From Nelumbo lutea (lineage: Eukaryota > Streptophyta > Magnoliopsida > Proteales > Nelumbonaceae): a stretch of 64,000 bases of DNA. Positions 45,962-56,285 of the stretch are shown piece by piece (positions within the stretch are counted from its first letter, which is position 1; every line of letters begins with the position of its first letter). A program made the translations under genes and the position numbers. The stretch lies in the NCBI GenBank assembly GCA_022828595.1, contig JAKGHH010000008.1:1610728-1674727 (forward strand). The letters run 5' to 3'. Under the pieces are notes generated by a model. That model ran no database searches, was not told the origin of the DNA, and saw only the letters and a program-made list of their open reading frames with translations.

Positions 45962-46414
45962 TATTGGCGTCGTTAAGGTGTCAAAGTGGATGAATTGGTT
46001 TAATCCTTTTGACGCCTTTGATTCTGGATATGAATTTGATGGACGGCATATGCTGTGTGAGCCTGTACGATGATATCACCTACTGTATACTTTGATCACC
46101 GTGGCCCACGGCCCATGTATGAGGATGTCGAGGCTGAGGCATATTTCGAATGGCCCATTTCAAAACGCAAGAGTCCCGTTATCTGATCCATCGTGTGTAT
46201 AGATAATCAAACAAATTGGCCCATTTCGAAACCCTAGAAGAAAGCAAGCATACAAATTGTGTTTCTTGTATTCCTTAACAAATGCACCAGATATCACTCA
46301 TATGGAATATGATTTGTGGGGCCATCTCTGTGACAGTTGGAGATCCGTTAGAAATGCCATAATGTACTGATTGCGGGTTCATGGTGAATTTGTGAAGTAT
46401 AAAATAAAACAAAG
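45962..46414. other. Upstream spacer of CPN20, nothing recognised
   Basis: Mixed-composition sequence with GGCCCACGGCCCATG near 46101 and two TGGCCCATTTC stretches. GGCCCA motifs are common in promoters of plant housekeeping genes, but no function is shown here. Confidence 0.35.
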
Positions 46415-48062
46415 GTTAAAATACAAAAACCTCCCTTGAGATTTTTGACAATTATAAAAATCTCCCCTTAAGTTTTATTTTAACAAGTCTCCCCTGAATT
46501 TTTAAAAAACTCAACACATATCTCCCTTCCGTTACTAAGCCATACGAAAAACGTTTGATTGATACGTCATTTTTTAAAATACCTATTTTACCTTTTTATA
46601 TAATTTCATAAATAATTTTACTAAAGACAGGATAGCTTCGGGTTCTATCTCGACCTCGACGACATGAAACCAATAGAAACTAACGGCTTTAGTGGCCGAA
46701 AAGAGAGTATTCATTCTCTTGTTCAAGGTTCCGGACGAAGACACTCAGTGCCACTAAGACACTCATCTCATGGTTAATACGGATGAGATGACGTGTTCGC
46801 ATCTCATTCGAGGGTGCACTCATCCAATGCACCCATGGTGCACAGAACGCGACCACCCACGCTTCATTGTTTCTAAAATTTTTCTGTGCATCTCAATGTG
46901 GCAGCCTCGGGAAGGGTGAGGTCCAAGACATCTGCTTAGAAAACCAAAATGGTTGTTTGTTTCGAGTTCCGCCTAGAGGTGACTACCTCCGCCCCAACTC
47001 TACATCTATGCTCAGATTAGACTGGAAATGCCACAATCTATTCAACAGACTTAAATTGGTCATTCCTACCTCAGACATGAGAAACCTGATTCTGATTCGT
47101 CGTTCTCTGTTTATTCTTTTTCTTTTCTTCCTTGTTTTCCTCCTCCTTATGCCTCGGATGTCCTTACGTCTCCAGACAAATGGTTCACCTATGGATTTTA
47201 CCCTATCGGCACAAATGCCTTCAGTTTCTCAATTTGGTTCACCAATGTAACGGACAAAATTGTTGTCTGGATGGCCAATCGAGACCAACCTATCAACGGC
47301 CGATGCTCCAGATTTTTTTTTTGATCAAGGATACGACACCATGGTTCTCATGGCTCTATTGTCTAGTCCACCAACAACACTGGAAACGGATTCAAAGCCG
47401 AGCTCCTCAACTCGGGGAATCTTGTTCTTGTCTTGAGAGACCGTCACGGTAACGTATCCTCGCGAAGCTTTGATTCTCCTTGATACTCTTCTCCCCTTAC
47501 ATTCCCTTTACGGGAAGAGGAGACATGTCTCTGCAAAGGCCAAAGGTCAATATTCGTCAGGCTATTACATTCTTTACAATGGCCAGACGTTCATTAGGAA
47601 GTTTTGGCTGCTCAGTGATTCCAACATGTCTCGGCCTCTTTGATTTGACTCATCCACCGATCGATACCGCCGGTCTACGACATCTTTAATGTCGGTTGCT
47701 TCACGGTGGTAAGGAGCATCGATGGGGACAGTTTTGGTGGCGTCGGGTTTCTTCATCCGAAACCTTGACCAGGAGAGCCAGTTCTTTCATCTCCAGCCAC
47801 CAGAGCTGTTGTTACTTTTTGCTGGTTTCATGTTGTCGGGGTCGAGGACTCGACCTTAGAACCCAAAGCGACACAAGTTCTTGTGTCTTGTCTAACCAGT
47901 AATGAGTTTTTAGTAAAATTATATATAAAATCATATACAGGAGAGTAAAATAGGTATTTTGGAAAAATAACGTATTAATCAAAGGCTTTTTTGTATAGCT
48001 TAGTAACGAAAGGGAGGTTTGTGTTGAATTTTCCAAAAATTTAGGGGAGATCTGTGCATGCT
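46415..48062. mobile_element. Long-TIR DNA transposon carrying a host kinase-gene fragment (Pack-MULE-like)
   Basis: The left arm (about 46495-46745) and right arm (about 47757-48056) are inverted repeats of roughly 250-300 bases. Shared pieces, right arm in complement: TCGTTACTAAG (left CCGTTACTAAG), AAAATACCTATTTTAC, AATTTTACTAAA, ATGAAACCA and TCAAGGTT.CGGA.GAAG. The left arm extends outward to about 46415 (ACCTCCCTTGAG and CTCCCCTTAAG repeats) without a right-hand counterpart, so the right terminus seems truncated. The GC-richer interior holds a lectin receptor kinase fragment. Long TIRs plus captured host exon sequence and no transposase match the Pack-MULE pattern. I could not find a target duplication, so the superfamily remains an inference. 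Confidence 0.65.
47083..47860 (+). pseudogene. Fragment of a G-type lectin S-receptor-like kinase (extracellular lectin domain)
   Basis: A hydrophobic signal-peptide-like stretch (MRNLILIRRS then Leu/Phe-rich, from about 47080) is followed, one frame away, by the bulb-lectin domain: DKWFTYGFYPIGTNAF, FSIWFTN and VVWMANRDQPING (about 47178-47303). The next recognisable pieces are FKAELLNSGNLVLV (about 47388-47430), SFDSP, and remains up to about 47850. Stops and frameshifts are frequent. The transmembrane and kinase domains are absent. Intact relatives are plasma-membrane receptor kinases. The fragment lies entirely between the inverted repeats of 46415-48062. Confidence 0.7.
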
Positions 48063-48170
48063 TCTTCAAATGGACAAGGAGATCAGCTTATGGTTTAGTT
48101 GACACGTTGGCTAAACAAGGGGCTGTGAGGGAGAAAATGTTCTGGGCAGTTTTGTATGAACGATTACTGA
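48062..48170 (+). pseudogene. Small RNase H tail fragment of an L1-type LINE
   Basis: The frame reads RRSAYGLVDTLAKQGAVRE then FWAVLYE, the conserved last helix of the plant L1-type RNase H domain. Compare RRSANGLADGLAKHGALRQ at about 57843-57899 in this window. It begins where the inverted repeat of the upstream element stops. Confidence 0.6.
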
Positions 48171-48249
48171 GGTTCAACACCTGTTTAGGGGTTGACAGCT
48201 GTACTTAACTTTGGAAAGTTACAGGAGCAAGCCAGTCACGGCATAACCA

Positions 48250-48985
48250 TCAGATTGTCTTGCTCCTATTTAGAAAACTTTGGGTCTTTTGATTTAGGCT
48301 TGATTTCCTTTCCGGTGATAATTCCAGCTTACCTCTTCCTCCAATGGTGAGCTTAGCAGATTGGGACCATTCTAGGAAGTTGGTTCCATCAAGTTTCAGA
48401 GTGGTTATCATGCCATTGGAGGTATCCATGTTTCCTGGAAGCACTTAGGGAACCAAATGAACATCCTTATAAGCTTGCATTCCTCAATTGGGAATAATTT
48501 TAAGAGTCACAAAGAGTTTTAATGCACCATCGGCACACAATAAGGCAAAGGGAAGAGCGAATATGACTAAGAAGCAAAAACAGCCCCAAGAATAGTTTGG
48601 GCGACAAATATTGAAAGAAAAAAACCCTGAAAATTTTCTAGGGTTCAGAAAATTACGGGATCACTTCTTGTCTTCCTAGAAATATAAAACGAGCCAAATA
48701 AAATTGGCTTGAAGGAGAAACACTCCATTAAAGGTGTTAAAACAGCTTCAAAAGCAAATCTGAATTTTCTGTGGATTTCCTTTTGGAAAAATCATAACAA
48801 AGAGGTGAAACCTATATAAAAACATCCCTAAATTCAGGGCGATTTGAATCGTACCAGTTTTGAAAGATGGTTGCCACCACTTGTATGGACTGCTGATGTT
48901 AGCAAGCTGCCTCTAGGGTAACAAACACCAGCAAAGCCTACCCTGAATCCAGATGTGCTTTGATACCAAGTTGTTTAAGATGAAG
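48250..48985 (-). mobile_element. Copia remnant: primer binding site and gag start
   Basis: On the minus strand TTGGTATCAAAGCACATC (about 48955-48972) is a copia primer binding site next to an LTR end (TTAAACA). About 500 bases downstream is a gag start with MDTSNGMITTLKLDG and NFLEWSQSAKLTIGGRGK (48250-48430), similar to the gag of the intact-layout copia at 33506. Nothing of pol is left. The LTR should occupy sequence beyond 48985, but its far end is not clear. Confidence 0.65.
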
Positions 48986-49545
48986 CCATAATATAAGAAG
49001 GAAAGAAGAAGAGAGTTATGAAGATGTGTCTCGTGTTATTGTTTACACTGGAGACACAAGATTGCCCTTACTTGGGCGCCCAAATACAAAGAGGAAATAA
49101 AAACCCAAAAAAAAAGAACACTTTCATCATATTGCATATTCTCTACAAATTTAAATGGAAATAGAAGCATGATCAGGAAATGACCGAAAATGTAAAATGT
49201 GACTCTTGCTCAATCAGCATGAAATGTAATATTTATTAATGCTAGTAAATGAGGTGATTTGAAAATGCAAACATCCAAAATGAAACAAAAACTCTAATAT
49301 ATCAACATAAGGATGACTAAGCTGTCTATGCCATGTATGTCAAACATTATTACTATTAACAATTTCTAAATTAGGGGTAATAGTAATCAAACAAAATATA
49401 CTTGGTTAAAGAACTGGCAGCATGCTCAGTTTTTTTAGTTCTTTAGAATCTCTTCCATTTTAATTTATATCCTGAAATTTTGTCTTTATAATAATACAAA
49501 CATCAGATATGATGTTTTTGGATATGTTAATAGTTTGTATGCTTA
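48986..49545. other. AT-rich spacer, partly a presumed copia LTR
   Basis: The left part probably belongs to the LTR of the copia remnant. The rest is AT-rich with no recognisable frame. Confidence 0.35.
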
Positions 49546-49549
49546 GTAA

Positions 49550-50620
49550 TGTTTTTCTTTTGGTTGGTAAGAATCAAAACTTTATTGAAAACATGGACAA
49601 TATGTATAGGTACAAAGAAGATGTATAGCCTGTATTTGCACTTCTTATTTCCCTCAATGGATTCCCTAGGAATCTCCTCCCAATACATTTGAGATCTTCT
49701 AACCCCTTGCTTAGCTAAAGCATCAGCCATGATGTTTGCACTTCTAGGCACCCATTGAAATGTAATCATCATTACTGCTGCCGGCTTACTTATTTCCCTC
49801 AACATATACCTGTATGTCAGTGTTCCTTGTGTATTATTTCTTATCCAGTCCACCACTGGAATCTCCCTCTACTATTATGTTCTTGTTTTGGAGTCTTTTC
49901 CTCAATTTTAACTCATGTAAGACTGCCATCAGCTCTGCTCTTGTTGAGTCCCTAAACCCAATTCACCCCGAATACAAAGCCATCACAGACCCATCTGCTT
50001 GTCTGAAAACACCCCCAATACCTGAATTCCCAGGGTTATTAAGTATGCAACCATCAGAATTCATCTTGATTCAAGGAGACTCAGGTGGTTGCCAAGGAAT
50101 CCTTTATCTATCTATTGCGGAGGATGAACCATCTACCACCTGCTAGTTCCTGCATCCTGCTATATCATCATATGAAACATCAGTGAAGTATCACTATGTT
50201 CTTATCCAATGGGCCTCCCTTACTGTAACAGTCCGTTTTTGACTTCCATACTCCATACAGAGTTCTTTATCCTCAAAAATATTCTTGCTCCTTTCTTCCC
50301 AAGTTGTCCACAAAATAGCTGCTCTTGTACATCTCCATGGAACCTTGCCTTTTTTCTTTGGTAGACAGAAGAATGAATTGCTGAACAAGCTTTTCAAATC
50401 AGCCGAGAGGAACCACCTACAGGCAAACAAAGAGAAGAAAAAATATCCCAAATAGCAGAGACAAAAGGAGAGGAGATTAGTAAGTGTGAAGGGGTCTCCC
50501 AGTGTGCTCTACACAGAAAGCACATATTAGGAGAGATTCACCAGTTTAGTCCTTTCTTTTGCTAGTTGCCGCGTGATGATCTTTTCCAGAATCACTTCCT
50601 AGCAGAAAGCCTTAATTTTG
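49550..50620 (-). mobile_element. 5'-truncated L1-type LINE: zf-RVT and RNase H domains
   Basis: From about 50600 downward the minus strand encodes the zinc-binding segment after the reverse transcriptase (residues like CRxHWETPSHL, CPFVSAIWDIF, then KVPWRCTRAAILWTTWEERS at about 50300-50360). It then encodes an RNase H domain: MNSDGCILNNPGNSGIGGVF, DSTRAELMAVLHEL, IIVEGDSSG, WVPRSANIMADALAKQGVR. The acidic residues of RNase H (SD, AE, GD) are visible. Stops break it several times. It ends with TTCAATAAAGTTTTGATTC and an A-rich tail near 49550, the 3' end of an L1-type insertion. Confidence 0.75.
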
Positions 50621-51172
50621 AAGGGTATAGGGCCACACGAAACAGTTTAACAGGGAAACCATGACTTAAAGCAGGATTGACAACAAAGCACTGAAAAAAG
50701 ATGCACACAAGAAAACCCTAAAAGAACAAAGCAGTCCAAACTCTGTGGTCTCTTCTTGACCTATCCAAAAGAAGACCATCCAAGGGTTGAATAAAGGTAC
50801 TAATAATTAAATATGTAGAGGCTCTCATCTTTATGGGAGAGCTGAGCTCTGTTGTGTATTACTTTCATTTTTTCTTTTTTCTGTTAATATATTTCTATCC
50901 TTTACCTTTTCCAAAAAATAAATGTAGAGGTTGCATGTGTCTTAGCTCTTGTGAGAACCACCTGTTTCTGCTCCCCTTTGCTACTCCCACTACCATCTCT
51001 GTGAACTAATGAGTTAAATGATATGTTGTTTGTTTTATCCAATCCTGACTTGGGGTACTCGTTTTATCATGCATCATAGAATACTTTATTTTTTCCTGAG
51101 TCTGAAATGTGGTTTACTGCGTTTTTTGGTTAATCAAGCATCAGATTGCTTACTTAACTATCTTTTTCACAG
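50621..51172. other. Spacer before the YAK1-like fragment
   Basis: May include intron sequence of the duplicated YAK1-like gene (T-rich, ends in TTTTTCACAG). No separate feature recognised. Confidence 0.35.
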
Positions 51173-52193
51173 TCTGTTGCCCCGAATGTTAACGTAGACC
51201 ACCATCCAGGTGGTGGCCATTGGTTTTCTGCTGGTCTTTCCCCTTAGGTGAATTTGCTTTTCCTCTGTGGTCTTCAATATTATCTTTGTTTCAGCTGTAG
51301 CATTTAATCATTATATTATCCTTTTGTGCAATAATTTTAGATTGATTTGGTTTACAGGTTACAAGTACGAACATAGGTCCTCTACAGAGCAGCCAACATT
51401 TTCAGGTGACCTCATACTCTCATGTCAGTAGTTATGGCAGCTTAGGAAGCCATGGTAGCTATAATGACAATGTTGGGTTGGAAGCAGCTATGGAAGCTAT
51501 GGTGATAATTGTAGTATGTATGCATATTATTCACCTGTTGGTCCATCCGGTATGAGCATCTATGCACAAGGTCCCTAGGTGCTAGTCCTTGGAGCTAATC
51601 CTGATACTAGGCGAAGAACTTCTCAAATCTCTCATGGGAATGGTCTTGGTGTCAGTTCATCTGCAAGAAATTTTGCGCCAATGTCCCTAGGTGCTAGTCC
51701 TTCACACTTCACTCCTCCAAGCTCCCACATTCAGGTTTCTGCTGGTTCTCCAAAGTATGGTCCAAGTTCCCCAGCGAGAAGCAGTGGTTTTCATGGTTCA
51801 CCATTGAGCAAAATGATGGCAGTGTCAAGGTTTAATAGAAGAGGAAGTTGGGGATATCCTGGAAGTTCACAGTCTCAGGAGAGTGCATCATCTCCACACT
51901 CTCAAGGGTATCACACTGGTGGTGCTAGCTGCAGTCACACTGACTGGAACTCTAGAGGACATGGTAATTTTCCTCAGAGTGTGCAGTCAAGTTTTAATCC
52001 ACCAAATTGGAGACAACAAAGGGGATGCAATGGAGTCAAGTCAACTCAGGAAATTCCTCAACCATTCAGAATGTTCAAGGATCTCTTCTGCAAAGCTCTA
52101 ATATGCCGTTCCAACCAGCCAAAGAAGCTGCTTTTGACAAGTCAGAAACAATTTGTCACTTCCTGCTCTTGGTGATTGGGATCCCAATTATAG
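51173..52193 (+). pseudogene. C-terminal exons of a YAK1-like (DYRK-type) kinase, broken
   Basis: Two exon-like pieces with splice sites: 51173-51247 (SVAPNVNVDHHPGGGHWFSAGLS) and 51358-52193, the latter starting after TTTACAG and ending NYR before GTAAAT. The long piece has the Gly/Ser-rich tail of plant YAK1: YGSLGSHGSYNDNVG, MYAYYSPVGPSGMSIYAQG, TRRRTSQISHGNGLGVS, FAPMSLGASPSHFTPPSS, GSPLSKMMAVSRFNRRGSWG and GDWDPNY. Frameshifts near 51475 and 52045-52140 and a TAG near 51577 break it. No kinase domain is present. Retained introns show it is a DNA-level duplicate, not a processed copy. Assignment to YAK1 rests on remembered motifs. Confidence 0.6.
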
Positions 52194-52475
52194 GTAAATA
52201 TTAAAAGGCTTTTACCTTGTAACTTTAAGTTGGTATCTTCCATCTCCAGCTCAGCTTATAAATGATACTGTGGTTTCGATAATCTGTGTTAAAAAGTGAA
52301 ACAGAAAAGGAGATCATTGTATACTTAATTGACCATACTTCATTGGTTTAGACATGCACAATTTTATCAATTCTGGGAAGAACCTATTTTAAATGGTTTC
52401 TAGAAGGATACAATGTAAAGTATGAGGCTTGTTTACAGTATAAAATTGCAATGGTTTCTAGAGGGAGAACCAGTT
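52194..52475. other. Spacer, nothing recognised
   Basis: Lies between the YAK1-like fragment and the left end of the Harbinger-type element. Could be intron of the former. Confidence 0.35.
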
Positions 52476-52934
52476 TTAGGTGGTGTTTGATAAATCTGAA
52501 AATTCAGATATGAAAAGTTAAAAAGATATTAAAAGTGTCTGAAATCTGAAAAGATGCATAGATGCTTTTCTATTTTTTAGAGGATCTGAATAGATAATGC
52601 TGTTTGTGTTGGATCAATTGTGCAACATCTGAAATTGCTTTGTTATACTATTTTACCCCTGGAATAGGCTATTTTGTAATTTTGAATGCAATTAGCACTA
52701 TTTCATATAAAATAACTTATCAGATTCAGAATAATATTGAAATTATACAAAAAAATAAAATTTAATAAAAATTAAAATAAATAAAAATTAATAAATAATT
52801 AAATAACTGAAATAACATGAATAAAAATAATAAAATAATTAATAATTACTAAAATAGTTAATAATTATAAATAACACAATAAAAAATAATAAAAATAATT
52901 AATCACTAATAAAAAATATTAATATGATTAAAAT

Positions 52935-53697
52935 TTAATAAGCCATCCTATTAATGTCAAGAAATTGGTCCATCCTAGGATCAATCTCATTAGAGAACTT
53001 CTTTTGCCTCTTGGAGGGTCTTTCACTTGGACCTATAGACTCTTCAAATGTATGCTGTGTTTTAGTCTGGGGCCTTGTGGGAGGTGTGGTAGGAGTGTTA
53101 GCATTGTCAATAGGTCCACCCTCTTGTGTATCATCATCTACACTGGTAGAGGCAACTGGTCTTGTTCTATTTGCCAACGGAGTTCAGCCAACTTCATCAG
53201 TTGAATAGACCCCATCGAACAACGCTTTGCACTCGTCGGCAAATTGCAGTCCTGCATACCTAAATACTTTCACATTTGGGTTGGCCTGTTATCAAACAAA
53301 CAAACAAACCATCCTATTAGATCATACACACAAATACATTACCTCCCAACAACAAATTTTTAGTGTAGTTTACCTTCAAGAATTCTTCCCACTGCTCATT
53401 TGACCAGTCAACTGTACCAGTAGATGGATTATACCCATTTCCAGTCCTATTGGTAAGTGTCAGCCATAGTTGATATTTTCTCTTCAGGTAATCAAACCCA
53501 TTCTTTAGTTGTTTTTGTAAGAAATTCTTTTGGGTCTTTTCCATTATCTTCTTCTGAACCCGTGTCAACGATTCTTTCTTTAGTGATCCACCTTGTCTCC
53601 CATGGGTGTACACCTCATCAAGGCATAAGTCCAACAATAGTTTTTGCAAGGCTGGGTCCTTCCAAGTGGCTTTATCAAAATTATCTCCGGTGGCCAT
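52935..53697 (-). pseudogene. Myb/SANT-like DNA-binding protein of the Harbinger element (one stop)
   Basis: Exons 53697-53374 and 53285-52935, phase 0, with GT-AG splice sites. Exon 1 is a Myb/SANT-like domain: ALQKLLLDLCLDEVYTHGRQ, LKNGFDYLKRKYQLWLTL, VDWSNEQWEEFLK. Exon 2 continues ANPNVKVFRYAGLQFADEC and ALFDGVYSTDEVG, then an in-frame TGA (53186-53184) where relatives have Trp before TP. It runs on in frame to 52935 with a Thr/Pro-rich, basic tail (RPSKRQKKF). Apart from that stop it is open. In intact elements this protein binds DNA and helps the transposase. The leader probably starts near 56.7 kb (TCTAG/GTAGTC donor, GGGGGTTAG acceptor before the ATG). Confidence 0.7.
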
Positions 53698-53869
53698 TCC
53701 TAACCCCCTATTAATGATAAGGTATGACCTATGTCAGAAGTAGAAAACCCAAACTCAAAGCATATAGTTATCATACAAAATAAAATTCTCAAAGCAATAA
53801 AAAATAAAGTGAGGTGAAGCTCCTTAAAGTGAGGTGTAATAACAGATCAAAGCAACTTAAAATAAATGA

Positions 53870-54000
53870 AAAAAGCATATGGTTCCAAGAGGACACCTAT
53901 CAAAGTAGCAATTTTCCATTTCTTCCTAGAGAGGAAAGCACTAAAATCTGTCTCAGACCTGGCCGACTGGAGTTCCTTAAACTTTCAGGTGGAAACCGAT
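53870..54000 (+). pseudogene. Gypsy pol sliver fused to a receptor-kinase fragment
   Basis: The frame reads DLADWSSLNFQVETD and then passes without a break into the kinase motif FGLSK. WSxxFQVETDA is the start of gypsy RNase H, and the same 16 bases (TTCAGGTGGAAACCGA) occur at 53984-53999 and at 54755-54770, where the gypsy reading continues normally (CGTGVGAVLS). The fusion point lies within the shared GA(T/C). Confidence 0.5.
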
Positions 54001-54530
54001 TTTGGACTCTCCAAGTTTATGGCTGACAATGAAAAGGATCATGTCAGCACTCAAGTCAAGGGGACAATGGTAAGTGAGTACTCAGCTATGCATCTACTCA
54101 AACAATCTCTGGTATTGCTTGAAATGTTAAATAAAGATGCCTTGTTTTGTATTGATGCAGGGTTACATGGATCCCGAATATTATATCTCTCAGATGTTGA
54201 CAGAAAAGAGTGATGTATAATTGTATATAGTTCTGGGGTGCTAATGCTAGAGCTGATAACTGGCGGGAGAGCAATAGATAAAGGGAGATCGAGAGCATTC
54301 TGAGGTGCGTGGAAGAATTAGGATCTGACCGCCCAATGATGAGTGAAGTGGTGAAAGAGATCGAGAGCATTCTGCAGTTGGCTGGTCTGAATCCAAATGT
54401 TGATTCTGCATCCACTTCAGAAAGTTATGTAGGTTCTAGTCGTAGTCACACCCAACATCCTAACAGAGACAGTAATGAGTTCTTTGATAATAGTGGGGGT
54501 TACCCACCTTGCAAGGTGGAAGCACAATGA
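54000..54530 (+). pseudogene. C-terminal part of an LRR receptor-like kinase (HPCA1-like subfamily), shuffled
   Basis: Kinase activation loop DFGLSKFMADNEKDHVSTQV (DFG near 53998-54006), KGTM and a GT-AG intron (about 54071-54159). Then GYMDPEYYISQMLTEKSDV, a stop, and in a shifted frame SGVLMLELITGGRAIDKG. About 60-70 residues of the C-lobe are missing. The end resumes with RCVEELGSDRPMMSEVVKEI, LQLAGLNPNVDSAST and SGGYPPCKVEAQ, with TGA at 54528-54530; this is the typical end of LRR-VIII-1 kinases. The 18-mer GAGATCGAGAGCATTCTG occurs at both 54285-54302 and 54357-54374, bracketing the place where the deletion was joined. A decayed, rearranged copy. Confidence 0.65.
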
Positions 54531-54707
54531 GTTGAAGTATTGATTAGGCTCTGTTTGGTATAAATGTATAGAAGTACATGCAAATGGGCCGAGTGTCAAT
54601 CCTGGTTTTCTATTGCTTCAAATTAACTTAAGCTTGTTTTTTTTTATTTTATTTTTATTTGTAAGAAGTAAAATAGGAAGTAAAAGGATGTAATCACACA
54701 GCACTGG
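54531..54707. other. Short spacer within the mosaic
   Basis: T-rich sequence after the receptor-kinase stop codon, possibly its 3' untranslated region. Nothing else recognised. Confidence 0.35.
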
Positions 54708-54897
54708 CTATTGCTTACTTCAGCAAAGCACTACAGGGTTGCAATCTGAATCTCTTCAGGTGGAAACCGACGCTTGTGGTACAGGGGTAGGGGCAGTGTT
54801 GTCTGTCTATTGCTTACTTCAGCAAAGCACTAAAGGGTTGCAATTTGAATCTCTCCACCTATGAAAAAGAATTACTGGCAGTAGTGATGGCAGTCCA
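54708..54897 (+). pseudogene. Gypsy RNase H, scrambled segment
   Basis: Contains VETDACGTGVGAVLS (54762-54806), AYFSKALKG-type sequence and STYEKELLAVVMAVQ (about 54853-54897). A piece of about 49 bases (CTATTGCTTACTTCAGCAAA...) is present twice, at 54708-54756 and 54807-54856. The first copy sits in front of VETD, where it does not belong. Confidence 0.65.
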
Positions 54898-55303
54898 GGT
54901 GAATAGTCAAAAATCGAAGTTCAGAAACACTCTAGTTTCAGTTTGTATTGTTTGTTTGTTTTATTAGAAATTTTATCAGCTTATGTAGGGTCACCTCATC
55001 ATGTTCAATTTACCAGCCTCACCCACAGACACCCACGACGTGGTAAAAGGAAACCCCTTTTAGACCTTTTCATTGAACTAAAATTGGCACTTAAAACTCT
55101 GATCAATTTCATAGTGGAAAAGTTCAACAACGGAATGATATAGAGCCTTGGTTTTTTTTTGGATAAGTACTATGGGAGCTGAATCAGTTTGGCCAATCCA
55201 AAAAGGCAAAAACTGCTTAAAATTGAATGGGTGGTTTGTATGTATTAGACATGAAACCAGTTGAGAGAACTGAGGTACCAGATTTGTCAGATAATTAACC
55301 TTT

Positions 55304-55345
<42 letters not shown>

Positions 55346-55844
55346 TTATCTATCTTTCTATCTCTCTCTAGATGAGTCAACTTGACTCTAGCTCTGACTA
55401 AGAAGGAGCTGATCTGTGATTGGTCAACATGTCTTATATAATGTGGGTTATGGTTATTGGTCAGCATTTGTTGAACAAAGGAATGCAAGATTTGTGGCTG
55501 GGGATCCATTATTCAGTCGACTCATACGATATTTTCTGATAAAAAAATAAGAAAAGAAAATGCCAAATCTTATAACCTCTCCAGCTGCTTGGTTTTGCAT
55601 CCTTCCTTGATGGAGTCATGCCATTTACTTCTAACAAATTAAGAGAATAAATAATTAAAGCAAAGACCACCACAGTGGTTTAAATATAGATGTATTAACC
55701 AAGGTATAGAAAAAAGAAATATAAGTCAAAATTGTAGGAAATCTTGACCGTTATTGACCACTTCAATCTTCTGTAACTACTTTGTTTCCCTGTAGTAAAA
55801 AAGGTTTCATAAGTATTTTTAAATCAAATGATGGATAATATTTC
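54898..55844. other. Segment separating two halves of gypsy RNase H, with a (TC)n tract
   Basis: About 950 bases of non-coding sequence with a (TC)n microsatellite at about 55309-55342. It is bracketed by an exact 27-base repeat (54871-54897 and 55845-55871, starting ATTACTGGCAGTAGTGATGG). No gene recognised. Confidence 0.55.
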
Positions 55845-56285
55845 ATTACTGGCAGTAGTGATGGCAGTCCAAAAATGGAGAACATATTTGTTGGGCAGTC
55901 ACTTTTTAATTCAAACCTTCCACAAAAGTTTGGGGTTCCTTCTTCAACATCAATTGCACATTCCATTTCAGCAGAGGTTGATTAGTAAATTAATGGGGGG
56001 AAAAGAGAATTTGGTGGGTGATGCTCTATCTAGGCGTGAAGAAGCAGAATTATGGGCCCTCTAATTGGATAGAAGAACTGAAATTAGAAGTAGCCCAAGA
56101 CCCAAGGATGCAAGAAATTATACAGGATCTGCAGTCAGAAAACCATGGGGGGTCTAAAATGGAATACAGAGGTAGGCTGACATGGTACCAGGGCCGAATC
56201 ATTCTAGGTCCAGCATCTCGATGGACTTCATTGAAGGCCTACCAGTCTCACATCGGAAATCAGTCATTCTAGTAGTGGTAGATAG
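55845..56285 (+). pseudogene. Gypsy RNase H to integrase, internally deleted
   Basis: The frame continues LLAVVMAVQKWRTYLLGSHF, HKSLGFLL, FQQRLISKLMGGKEN, GDALSRREEAELWAL, NWIEELKLEVAQDPRMQEI and MEYRGRLTWYQGRIILGPAS. It then jumps at ATCTCGATGG (56215-56224) into the integrase core SMDFIEGLPVSHRKSVILVV. The zinc-binding H2C2 segment between them is missing, apparently by deletion through that shared 10-mer. No LTR is visible. Confidence 0.7.

Noticed and set aside
47812..48069. 85-codon minus-strand frame
   Set aside because: It is the AT-rich inverted arm of the long-TIR element.
49755..50146. Plus-strand frames of 66 and 110 codons
   Set aside because: Antisense to the LINE RNase H domain, which has clear family motifs on the minus strand.
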